Notes under the pieces: model-generated
What the model was told of the DNA's origin: nothing
Database searches by the model: none
What the model saw: the letters and a program-made list of their open reading frames with translations, nothing else
Shown here: one piece after another, positions 52,362-59,526 of the stretch
Layout: each line of letters begins with the position of its first letter
Numbering within the stretch: position 1 is the stretch's first letter
NCBI GenBank assembly: GCA_002295635.1
Contig: DBHK01000023.1
Location: 65,602-129,601 of the forward strand
DNA length: 64,000 bases
Source of the DNA: UBA830 sp002295635
GTDB taxonomy: Bacteria > Pseudomonadota > Alphaproteobacteria > MPNO01 > UBA830
Direction: 5' to 3'
Translations under genes and position numbers: made by a program

Positions 52362-53083
52362 TTTTTCCCCTGACCTAGATAGCGGAAATCTCGTTGGATC
52401 ATTTCACTTTCGCTAACCGGATAGGGAACTTCCACTACTTGATCCACATAGATACCGGGCGTTACGACTTGTTCTGGTGGGATTTCTCCTAGATCGACAA
52501 TCTTTCGGGCCTGTACGATTGTGTTTTTTGCCGCCGTACACATGATAGGCCCGAAATTTCGGGCTGCTAGGCGATAGGTTAGATTGCCCCAGCGATCAGC
52601 GAGATCGGCCTTCACTAATGCAAAATCAGCGTGCAATGGATCCTCCAGAACGAACTCTTCACCTTTATAGATTCTTCGTTCTTTACCCTCTGCAAGAGGT
52701 GTGCCGACAGTAGTCCGTGTATAAAAACCGCCTATCCCGGCGCCGGCAGCGCGGATACGTTCAGCGAGCGTCCCTTGCGGGACCATCTCGAGCTCGATCC
52801 GACCGTCGCGATACATGGTTTCGAAGACTTCCGAATGCGACGACCTAGGAAATGAACAGATCATCTTGCGCACCAGACCACACTCTAGTAGCGCCGCTAG
52901 GCCGACATGTCCGTTTCCTGCGTTATTATTAACTATAGTGAGTTCGCGGGACCCATGGTCAATTAGCGCGTGCGTAAGCTCGGTGGGATTTCCCGACTCT
53001 CCGAAACCACTAATCAGGATTACTGCACCATCTTGAATTAACGAAACCGCCTCTTTCGGAGTTTCGGTTCTTTTATCGATCAT
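52358..53083 (-). CDS. 3-oxoacid CoA-transferase subunit A
   Basis: Subunit A of the class I CoA-transferase, 241 residues from the ATG at 53083. Visible are VILISGFGESGNPTELTHALI (the CoA-binding GGFG-like loop), ELTIVNNNAGNGHVGLAALLE, and GIGGFYTRTTVGTPLAEGKE. It pairs with subunit B, overlapping by 4 bp. The operon CoA-transferase A-B, AhpD-like protein, SDR could work at the end of an aromatic or dicarboxylic acid route. A TTG at 53101 is an alternative start. Confidence 0.92.
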   Translation of the reverse strand: MIDKRTETPKEAVSLIQDGAVILISGFGESGNPTELTHALIDHGSRELTIVNNNAGNGHVGLAALLECGLVRKMICSFPRSSHSEVFETMYRDGRIELEMVPQGTLAERIRAAGAGIGGFYTRTTVGTPLAEGKERRIYKGEEFVLEDPLHADFALVKADLADRWGNLTYRLAARNFGPIMCTAAKNTIVQARKIVDLGEIPPEQVVTPGIYVDQVVEVPYPVSESEMIQRDFRYLGQGKK

Positions 53084-53440
53084 GTGGCTAGTGTATGGCA
53101 AGCTGGGACAGAAGTCTCAACCAGAAAAGGTCGCCTCGTAGATCCGGCCAATTTTGCCGAAGTTATAGTGTGTTTTGAATAGTTCCCCGTTGATGGGTGC
53201 AATTCGTAAAAACCTCATTAGCACTAGCTCGGGGTAACATTTATCTTCGTCTCAGACTTATTCGTATAGATAAGAAAAAAGGATTCATACCAAGTAGAGT
53301 CGCCGCCCAAGACCGAAGGGAAATTTTTCTCGGCCCCATTTAAAAAGGGAATACAGAATTTTCGGGCGGAACACACATTCGTTTAATTGGCCCGGCTACA
53401 AAGGATTGAACTAAATAGCGCAGCTGCTAAAGATTTAAAT
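53084..53440. other. 357-bp divergent region upstream of dinB
   Basis: Between the CoA-transferase operon and dinB. I see no gene, no clear dyad and no alphaproteobacterial LexA box (GTTC-N7-GTTC). The dinB ATG has no obvious ribosome binding site. Confidence 0.4.
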
Positions 53441-54697
53441 ATGCCCGAACTTTGCCGAATATGTCTTACTGATCGACCGAGAATTAGCCAAAAATGCTCA
53501 AACGGTGGAGAGCACACGGTTATTAATCACGCCGAGCTAAATTCACTTTCTACAGCCCATATTGACTGCGATTCATTCTATGCAAGCATTGAGAAACGGG
53601 ATAACCCCAAACTGATCGATAAACCGGTGATTGTTGGCGGTCAAAAACGAGGGGTCGTGATGGCCGCCTGCTATGTTGCTCGAAAATACGGAATCCATTC
53701 CGCGATGCCGATGTTTAGAGCGCTCAGGGCTTGTCCGGATGCCGTCGTTATCCCACCGGATATAAAGAAGTACACCGCCGCGGGCCGCGCGGTGCGGGAA
53801 ATGATGCGGAATGTCACTCCCTTAGTAGAACCAATCTCTATCGACGAGGCTTTTCTCGACCTAGCGGGTACGGAACGTTTACATGGTGTGAGCCCCGCCA
53901 GCACACTCGCCCGGCTGGCGGTAGATATCCGATCGAAACACGGTATTACGGTAACCGTCGGCCTGAGCCATAACAAGTTCTTAGCCAAGCTGGCGTCTGG
54001 CCTTAACAAACCTTATGGATTCACAGTGGTAGGCCGAAAAGAAACAGTACCTTTCCTCTCCGAGCAGCCGGTCTCCGGTATCTGGGGTGTCGGCCAAGTT
54101 ATGCAGAAGCGGCTGAAACGCGACGGTATCACTTTAATTGGTGATCTACAGAAACAGGAGAGTGTAGAACTCGTGCACCGCTACGGTGAGTTTGGCCGAC
54201 ACCTACACCATCTCGCTTTCGGGCGGGACGACCGAAAGGTCTCGGCCGGGGTACGGCGTAAGAGCCTCTCAACCGAGACGACGTTTGCTAATAACATTTC
54301 TGATGTCAACCACCTCAATCGTATTCTATGGCAACAGGTCGAGAAGATATCTAAAGGCGTAAAAAAAGAAGAGATTGGCGGTAAGACGGTTACCTTAAAA
54401 TTAAAAACGGCTAAGTTCGCTATTCGGACACGATCGCGCACTCTACCACACCCAACCCAGCTAGCCGATGTAATCTTCACGGCAGCCGCTCCGCTTTTAA
54501 AAAAGGAAGCGGATGGCACCGCATATCGCCTGCTGGGTGTTGGATTATCCGAATTTACATCGTCTAAGCATTGCGACCCCATTGACCTCGCCGACCCGGA
54601 CTTACAAAAACGCAAGCAGATTGAGTTTGCCATTGACGATTTGCGCGCGCGTTTTGGATGCGATGCGATTAGAAAAGGTGAGCCCTCGACCCTTTAA
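53441..54697 (+). CDS. dinB: DNA polymerase IV (Y-family)
   Basis: An error-prone translesion polymerase, 418 residues. The palm motif HIDCDSFYASIEKRDNP holds two metal-binding aspartates, and SIDEAFLDLAGTERLHG the third acidic pair. VTVGLSHNKFLAKLASGLNKP and helix-hairpin-helix IWGVGQVMQKRLKRDG follow, and the little-finger domain is near KTVTLKLKTAKFAIRTR. Alphaproteobacterial DinB proteins have an N-terminal zinc finger of two CxxC pairs. Here the first (CRIC) is intact, but the second is reduced to a single Cys (KCSNGG), so the finger is probably lost. The ATG at 53441 matches MPxLCRxC of relatives. Confidence 0.93.
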   Translation: MPELCRICLTDRPRISQKCSNGGEHTVINHAELNSLSTAHIDCDSFYASIEKRDNPKLIDKPVIVGGQKRGVVMAACYVARKYGIHSAMPMFRALRACPDAVVIPPDIKKYTAAGRAVREMMRNVTPLVEPISIDEAFLDLAGTERLHGVSPASTLARLAVDIRSKHGITVTVGLSHNKFLAKLASGLNKPYGFTVVGRKETVPFLSEQPVSGIWGVGQVMQKRLKRDGITLIGDLQKQESVELVHRYGEFGRHLHHLAFGRDDRKVSAGVRRKSLSTETTFANNISDVNHLNRILWQQVEKISKGVKKEEIGGKTVTLKLKTAKFAIRTRSRTLPHPTQLADVIFTAAAPLLKKEADGTAYRLLGVGLSEFTSSKHCDPIDLADPDLQKRKQIEFAIDDLRARFGCDAIRKGEPSTL

Positions 54698-55049
54698 TCC
54701 GGTTGCGAGAGTCCCAGGGGGAATCAAACTATAGAAGTAAGTTTGGCTCTCCGATAATTGGACTTTTTTTGGAAAGTTGCGTGGACACATACATCCCAAA
54801 GAATCCCATTCAGAAATCCTTCGAAACGATGTGGAAATACAAAAATGGTTCGAACGGTCATCTTGGGTGATGTGATTGTCGTCACAATATCGTAGTAAAT
54901 ATTTACAGTCGCTCCCGATCATATCTACCTGTTAACTACAATTTAATTATCCCTCGAGTAGAAATTACATTGGCAATGTTAATTGACCTGACGATAAGGA
55001 AGACTTAGTTCATTTTATCGGAAAGATGATCTATCAGGACCTATTTATA
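54698..55049. other. 352-bp intergenic region upstream of the cytochrome c gene
   Basis: No gene is seen. A CRP-like palindrome lies at 54871-54886, about 165 bp before the cytochrome c start. The segment 54940-54985 is AT-rich and may hold the promoter. Confidence 0.45.
54871..54886. promoter_or_regulatory. CRP/FNR-family-like operator upstream of the cytochrome c gene
   Basis: TGTGATTGTCGTCACA matches TGTGA-N6-TCACA exactly. It shares both half-sites with the site before glyQ at 40321, suggesting the same regulator. Binding is inferred. Confidence 0.45.
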
Positions 55050-55433
55050 ATGAAAATACCTCTATTCTTAGCTATTTCTGCGGTTTCTGTTCTTCTTGCT
55101 GCAGGTACTGTCAACGCGGCAGATGTCGCCAAGGGGAAAAGGGTTTTCAACAAATGCAAGGCGTGTCACTCTCTAGTAATGAATAAACACCGTATCGGCC
55201 CTAGCCTGCATGGGCTCTTTGGCCGTGCCGCAGGTAAAGCCCCTAAATACAGGTTTTCAAGAGCCATGAAAAAGGCTGGCGCGAGCGGGCTGATATGGAG
55301 TCCGGAGACCGTGGCTAAGTATCTCACCAAGCCCAGAGCTTTCATTAAGGGTACCAAGATGGCTTTTGCCGGCATTAAAAAAAAGCGAGATATGGAAAAT
55401 CTCATGGCCTTTCTCAAGCAAGCGTCGAAGTAG
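55050..55433 (+). CDS. Periplasmic class I cytochrome c
   Basis: A 127-residue exported monohaem cytochrome. Residues 1-24 are a signal peptide ending VNAAD. The haem site is CKACH (Cys36, Cys39, His40), and the sixth ligand is probably Met104 in KGTKMAFAGI. The pattern GPSLHGLFGRAAGKAPKY between them is that of class IB cytochromes, such as cytochrome c2 or c550. It probably carries electrons between the bc1 complex and a terminal oxidase or a periplasmic dehydrogenase. An in-frame ATG at 55026 exists, but the one at 55050 gives a normal signal peptide. Confidence 0.93.
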   Translation: MKIPLFLAISAVSVLLAAGTVNAADVAKGKRVFNKCKACHSLVMNKHRIGPSLHGLFGRAAGKAPKYRFSRAMKKAGASGLIWSPETVAKYLTKPRAFIKGTKMAFAGIKKKRDMENLMAFLKQASK

Positions 55434-55681
55434 GTTTCAACCGTTCTCGACCAAAGTGCGCTTCTCACGGGTCATATCATCTTCTCTCACCGCCAGTATG
55501 ACCGCCGTGATGGCAAACTCTGTTTCCCTAATATGATTCCCATAGCGTTTCCGTACCGACGGCGCTCAAAGTTCTATTCTGATAGAAAATCGTCGGCACC
55601 AGTTAGCCAACCTTAGCGCATCAAACCTAAATGGCTGCGAGAATTTAGAACCGAATCTATCGTGTCGTCCCATGAATGCCT

Positions 55682-55903
55682 TTATTCAGCGACGGTTATT
55701 ACTTTCGCAGAGAACCGGTCAAGGCCCTGTTCTGTAGGTTTAATTCGGTGGTCCACTATTGCTTCGACAATTTCCGCCCGGCACTGACCACATTTTGGCT
55801 TGCAGCCGTAGACGTTATGCACATCCTCCCACGCTTCCACTCCAGACTGGATAGCGGACTCAACTTCTCGGTCGTTTATCGAATTACAAATACAGACATA
55901 CAT
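55682..55903 (-). CDS. bfd: Bacterioferritin-associated ferredoxin (Bfd)
   Basis: A 73-residue [2Fe-2S] protein starting MYVCICNSINDREVE. The four cluster cysteines are in CIC (two, near the start) and CKPKCGQC; the last two form CxxC. Bfd docks on bacterioferritin and passes electrons into the core to release iron. Its Fur-like box lies 38-50 bp upstream of the start (55941-55953), matching the known low-iron induction of bfd. It is divergent from bfr, which lies across the assembly gap. An extra 7 residues upstream (55924) are possible. Confidence 0.92.
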   Translation of the reverse strand: MYVCICNSINDREVESAIQSGVEAWEDVHNVYGCKPKCGQCRAEIVEAIVDHRIKPTEQGLDRFSAKVITVAE

Positions 55904-55940
55904 AAAAAGATAATGGGATCCCACCCAATTTGATACTGAG

Positions 55941-55953
55941 AACCATTATCATT
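55941..55953. promoter_or_regulatory. Fur-like box upstream of bfd
   Basis: On the minus strand this reads AATGATAATGGTT; the left half is a perfect Fur core (AATGATAAT) and the right half partly matches. It is the correct distance upstream of bfd for a repressor operator. Confidence 0.5.
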
Positions 55954-56058
55954 TATGTCCGTCATTTATGTCAAGCAGACCCAAGCTAGTTCATACCGAA
56001 ACGGTTTGCCGGAAGTTAATATAATGGAATCTATATACTTTTCCATTCACATGAGAAT

Positions 56059-56073
56059 GAGATGCAATATTCG
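56059..56073 (+). repeat. Left 15-bp copy flanking the assembly gap
   Basis: GAGATGCAATATTCG, directly before the N run; the same 15 bases follow the run at 56441-56455. Confidence 0.9.
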
Positions 56074-56440
56074 NNNNNNNNNNNNNNNNNNNNNNNNNNN
56101 NNNNNNNNNNNNNNNNNNNNNNNNNNNNNNNNNNNNNNNNNNNNNNNNNNNNNNNNNNNNNNNNNNNNNNNNNNNNNNNNNNNNNNNNNNNNNNNNNNNN
56201 NNNNNNNNNNNNNNNNNNNNNNNNNNNNNNNNNNNNNNNNNNNNNNNNNNNNNNNNNNNNNNNNNNNNNNNNNNNNNNNNNNNNNNNNNNNNNNNNNNNN
56301 NNNNNNNNNNNNNNNNNNNNNNNNNNNNNNNNNNNNNNNNNNNNNNNNNNNNNNNNNNNNNNNNNNNNNNNNNNNNNNNNNNNNNNNNNNNNNNNNNNNN
56401 NNNNNNNNNNNNNNNNNNNNNNNNNNNNNNNNNNNNNNNN
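56074..56440. other. Assembly gap, 367 N
   Basis: A run of 367 unknown bases. Reading frames that appear open through it have no meaning. The flanks share a 15-bp sequence, suggesting contig ends that overlap or a repeat that broke assembly. Confidence 0.99.
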
Positions 56441-56455
56441 GAGATGCAATATTCG
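56441..56455 (+). repeat. Right 15-bp copy flanking the assembly gap
   Basis: GAGATGCAATATTCG, identical to 56059-56073 and placed at the exact start of the sequence after the gap. Confidence 0.9.
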
Positions 56456-56459
56456 TGAG

Positions 56460-56472
56460 AATGAAATTCATT
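56460..56472. promoter_or_regulatory. Fur-like box upstream of bfr
   Basis: AATGA-AAT-TCATT is a perfect dyad identical in both half-sites to the Fur core AATGA-N3-TCATT. It lies 105-117 bp upstream of the bfr start and overlaps the start codon of the 39-codon frame described separately. Confidence 0.6.
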
Positions 56473-56580
56473 TTTATTGTTCTTTTATTTATTTTTTATT
56501 TATTTTTAATAGATTTATTTGCTTTTATGAGTTATATATTTGATCGAGGCGTGGATCATCCAAGGAGGGAATTGTTATGA
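56461..56580 (+). CDS. Possible small membrane protein translationally overlapping bfr
   Basis: A 39-codon frame beginning MKFIFIVLLFIFYLFLIDLF, a single very hydrophobic helix, with a polar C-terminus RGVDHPRRELL. Its TGA overlaps the bfr ATG by 4 bases (ATGA), which would couple translation. Against it: the DNA is a low-complexity TTTATTTATTTT tract, which yields F/L/I codons by default, the Fur-like box covers the ATG, and no properly spaced ribosome binding site exists. Confidence 0.25.
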   Translation: MKFIFIVLLFIFYLFLIDLFAFMSYIFDRGVDHPRRELL

Positions 56581-57059
56581 AGGGCGACCCGAAAGTCATC
56601 GAGCAATTAAACGTAATTTTGAAAAATGAACTTACAGCGATCAATCAGTATTTCTTGCATGCGCGTATGCTTAAAGATTGGGGATTAAACCGCCTCGCAG
56701 CAAAGGTATATGAAGAGTCCATTGGGGAAATGAAGCACGCCGATCATCTGATAGAACGAATTCTCGTGCTAAACGGCCTCCCAAACCTCCAAGACCTTGG
56801 CAAGCTTAGGATCGGTGAAAACGTGCCCGAGGTTCTGAAATCGGATCTCGGGGTCGAAGAAATGAACCAAGGGTGTTTAAAATTAGCTATTTCTGCGTGC
56901 GAAGAAGCCCGGGACTTCGTTTCGCGGGAGATATTTGAAAACATCCTCACTGATACCGAAGAGCACATTGACTGGATTGAACAGCAGCATACCAGGATAA
57001 ATCAGGCCGGTCTTCCAAACTACCTTCAGCAACATATGTTTGAGGGAAATGACGAATAG
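56577..57059 (+). CDS. bfr: Bacterioferritin (haem-type subunit, one ferroxidase ligand replaced)
   Basis: An iron-storage subunit of 160 residues, starting MKGDPKVIEQLNVILKNEL. The haem-binding Met52 is present (GEMKHADH). Ferroxidase ligands Glu18, Glu51, His54, Glu94 and His130 are present, but the expected Glu127 of the ExxH motif is Thr (DTEEHIDW). This may impair the dinuclear centre and recalls species with two Bfr subunits, where haem and ferroxidase roles are split. AAGGAGG lies just before the ATG. The ending GLPNYLQQHMFE is typical. Bfd and Fur-like boxes nearby support a role in iron storage. Confidence 0.93.
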   Translation: MKGDPKVIEQLNVILKNELTAINQYFLHARMLKDWGLNRLAAKVYEESIGEMKHADHLIERILVLNGLPNLQDLGKLRIGENVPEVLKSDLGVEEMNQGCLKLAISACEEARDFVSREIFENILTDTEEHIDWIEQQHTRINQAGLPNYLQQHMFEGNDE

Positions 57060-57185
57060 TAACCCTCCGCCCTTGGATCGTTTTTTCACGGGTTATTCGG
57101 AGCGTCCGACTACTGAATAGGAACGTCGTGCCAGTAAGTAACCAGAAAGCCGTCTAAAGCCTAATTCTAAAAGGGTTAACGGCGT

Positions 57186-57683
57186 TTAGTGGATCGTTAT
57201 AGACGCGCTTCTATGAACCTGGTTAATCGTTTCCATGCGGTCGGGCATCTCCGTATTTGGCCTTTGGTCAACGAGATCCAACGCCAACTGGAAAGAAAGA
57301 AGCGCATTCACGAAACCGTCTCGACCGTCTTCCGCTATGAAGTCTGAATCAGATACCGGCCACGGGGCTGCCGGATCGCGGCTTACTTCCCTCAGGATCC
57401 TTACAAGTAGCCACTCGTCGGGGGAAAGGTGTGGTATGCAGGTACAGTTTAATTTTAACGCTTTCGTACCATGGGCTTGGACCAATCGAATAGTTGAATT
57501 AACGGCTTCAATCGCGATCCGCTTTGCGGATGGGGGCAAATTATCGCCAAATTCCGTTCGCACCCTTTCAAAGTATCTTTCGCCGCGAACCTTCATTCTT
57601 AAAGCCCATATGAAGGCTTGTTCGGTAAAATAAAGGTCCTTAATTTCAATAGGCCTGTTAGTTTTATCTTTTTTTGATAGCAT
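57186..57683 (-). CDS. Unrecognised cytosolic protein, possibly iron-regulated
   Basis: A 165-residue protein that I cannot assign. It has no signal peptide or membrane helix. It is helical, with a charged N-terminus (LSKKDKTNRPIEIKDLYFTE), then a basic amphipathic region with QAFIWALRMKVRGERYFERV, a mid-part CTCIPHLSPDEW and an acidic FIAEDGRDGFVNALLSF. A perfect Fur-core dyad lies 132-144 bp upstream of its start, next to bfr. Both hints suggest an iron-linked role but prove nothing. Codon usage and composition look like those of its neighbours, and the frame is intact. Confidence 0.7.
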   Translation of the reverse strand: MLSKKDKTNRPIEIKDLYFTEQAFIWALRMKVRGERYFERVRTEFGDNLPPSAKRIAIEAVNSTIRLVQAHGTKALKLNCTCIPHLSPDEWLLVRILREVSRDPAAPWPVSDSDFIAEDGRDGFVNALLSFQLALDLVDQRPNTEMPDRMETINQVHRSASITIH

Positions 57684-58304
57684 TATAATAAATTCTTCTT
57701 TTTTCTAATTTTCTTTTTGGATGCGACGATGGTCGAACAGTGGTTTCGGCGCAGTTCCATTGATAAATTTATGATTTATGTAGGCCATCCAAACTAAAAA
57801 GTACCAGATATGCGAATGAGAGTCATTCCCATTTTAGTTAAATGATTTTCTGGAGCGGTTTGTTGATTTTTTGTGGTCGACTTTTCAAAAACCCGTAGCT
57901 CATTCGGTTCCAAAAAGCTTATCAACATCGGTCCCGCTGTTTCCGAAAACTCTATATTAGCCGAAAGGAAGCTCCGAATCATAAGAAGATATCAGATGAT
58001 TACTACGTCAGTAATGCACCACATAGAGCTCGTGAGTTTGGAGGTGTTCGGGTAGGGTTTCGATATATAGATTCGGCTTTAGTCAGGGGTAAACATACCC
58101 CAAATTGGATAATCGCCTCTCAAGTACTTCTATTTTCTTTAAATAGGAAATTTGGCCCACACAGGAAAAGTATCAAATAAAAGAGAAGAAATTGCGGCAC
58201 CTCCGTGGCAGGTTTGGCACAAAAAAACGCTTTTCAGCCGGCATTACCTTAAAGAATTTCATTAACAGACCGAATGATATAAGAATGCGCCGCGATGCGT
58301 CGGA
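57684..58304. other. 621-bp intergenic stretch with a Fur-like dyad and a small hairpin
   Basis: Contains the Fur-like site 57815-57827 and a hairpin GGGGTA-AACA-TACCCC at 58086-58101, without a T-run. A minus-strand frame 57794-57982 exists but looks non-coding. Nothing else is recognised. Confidence 0.45.
57815..57827. promoter_or_regulatory. Fur-like box upstream of the unrecognised gene
   Basis: AATGA-GAG-TCATT, a perfect dyad (extended to GAATGAGAGTCATTC, 57814-57828) with both half-sites of the Fur core. It lies upstream of the gene that starts at 57683. Confidence 0.55.
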
Positions 58305-58730
58305 CTAACGCACAACTAGTACGGATTTGGCAGAGTGCCGCACCACGCGGGCCGCATTCGGCCCTAACAAATAGTCCTGTAGCTCGGGTCTATGGGAACC
58401 CATGATTATAAGATCCGCATTAATTTCGTCCGCGGTATCAATGATTGACTTATATATTGTACCGTCAGCAACAATGTTCCTGACTTTGATAGTACTTGGC
58501 ACGCGGTCCTCAACAAATTTGTTGAGGACCTCTTTCGCGTTGTGCATCAACCTGTCTTCATGACCTTCAGGAAAAAACTGCGCCACCATAGGAGACCGAA
58601 AATCGGGCATAACTGTCATCACGTGAAGAAGCGAATCGAAAGCCATACAATACCCTATAGCAGTTGGCAGAGCTCGTGCCCAAGAACTCTCATTACCGAG
58701 ATCAACTGGTAGTAGAATGCCAGTATACAT
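58305..58730 (-). CDS. Universal stress protein, UspF/UspG-type
   Basis: A 141-residue USP-fold protein. It starts MYTGILLPVDLGNESSW (family V-P-D loop) and has VEDRVPSTIKVRNIVADGTIYKSIIDTADEINADLIIMGSHRPELQDYLLGPNAARVVRHS. The segment GSHRPELQDYLLGPNAA is like that of UspF/UspG rather than the G-2x-G-9x-G(S/T) of UspA, so ATP binding is not assured. It is probably cytosolic and induced by stress. GGGAGG precedes the ATG. Confidence 0.92.
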   Translation of the reverse strand: MYTGILLPVDLGNESSWARALPTAIGYCMAFDSLLHVMTVMPDFRSPMVAQFFPEGHEDRLMHNAKEVLNKFVEDRVPSTIKVRNIVADGTIYKSIIDTADEINADLIIMGSHRPELQDYLLGPNAARVVRHSAKSVLVVR

Positions 58731-59008
58731 ATTGCCTCCCTTTCGATCCGGCAGCTAGCCGCGCAGGCAATTCTGCCCTTCGTCGATGCTCTCTAACCCA
58801 GAGTAGTGGTAGCAACGTAATCGCTGCAAGCATCAACTACCCAATTTCATACGCGAACCTACGTTGACCATTGGGGACGAGAGACAGAGTCAAATACGGA
58901 GGTCAGTGAAAGAGCCCTTCCATATAATGAACCCGTTGGCGCATTGGTAATGTTAAGTTAGGATTATACGTTTAATTCATACATTCAATACCCAAATCAG
59001 GATGCACT

Positions 59009-59524
59009 ATGAATTTAAAAGACCATATCCGGTCGATTCCGGATTTTCCTCAGCCGGGTATACTTTTCTATGATATTTCCACCTTGCTTGAAAAACCCGA
59101 GGCTTGGCAGGTGGCGGTTAACCGCCTCGCAGAGCAAATTGAACCATACCAGCCGGATCGTCTGATCGCCATCGAATCCCGGGGCTTTCTTGTGGCTGCA
59201 CCGTTAGCGTTGAATCTCAACATCGGTCTTACAATGATCCGGAAGCAGGGAAAACTTCCGGGCAAAGTCATTTCTCATAGCTACGATTTGGAGTACGGAA
59301 GCGATACCATCGAAATTCAGTCTGGCACGATAAGCGAGTCCCAGAAAGTTGTATTGATAGATGATCTTTTAGCCACCGGTGGAACCGCTGCGGCATCAAT
59401 TGGACTATTGCGCGGTCTCGGCGCCCGAGTAGTTGCCTCGGCCTTTATCGTTGAATTGAATTTCCTCAACGGACGCGATCAGCTCGATCTTCCCGTACAC
59501 TCTTTAATTAGCTACGACCAATAG
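59009..59524 (+). CDS. apt: Adenine phosphoribosyltransferase
   Basis: Salvages adenine to AMP using PRPP. The 171 residues are of normal length. The start DHIRSIPDFPQPGILFYDIS is the family signature, IAIESRGFLVAAPLALNL the substrate loop, and VVLIDDLLATGGTAAASIGLL the PRPP-binding motif. Converges with the third UbiD gene with 2 bp between stops. AATCAGGATGCACT precedes the ATG with an AGGA 6-7 bp away. Confidence 0.97.
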   Translation: MNLKDHIRSIPDFPQPGILFYDISTLLEKPEAWQVAVNRLAEQIEPYQPDRLIAIESRGFLVAAPLALNLNIGLTMIRKQGKLPGKVISHSYDLEYGSDTIEIQSGTISESQKVVLIDDLLATGGTAAASIGLLRGLGARVVASAFIVELNFLNGRDQLDLPVHSLISYDQ

Positions 59525-59526
59525 AC

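Larger units (their letters stand above)
55904..56460. other. bfd-bfr intergenic region, mostly unsequenced
   Basis: Holds the bfd upstream region with one Fur-like box, then 367 N, then the start of the bfr upstream region. A gene could be hidden in the gap. Confidence 0.6.

Noticed and set aside
53084..53440. SOS (LexA) box before dinB
   Set aside because: Searched by eye for GTTC-N7-GTTC and its complement; none was found.
55955..56580. Open frames on both strands running through the N run
   Set aside because: They are open only because unknown bases cannot encode a stop; no real sequence supports them.
57794..57982. 62-codon minus-strand frame covering a Fur-like dyad
   Set aside because: No ribosome binding site or family; the Fur-like dyad lies inside its end, and the composition is not convincing.
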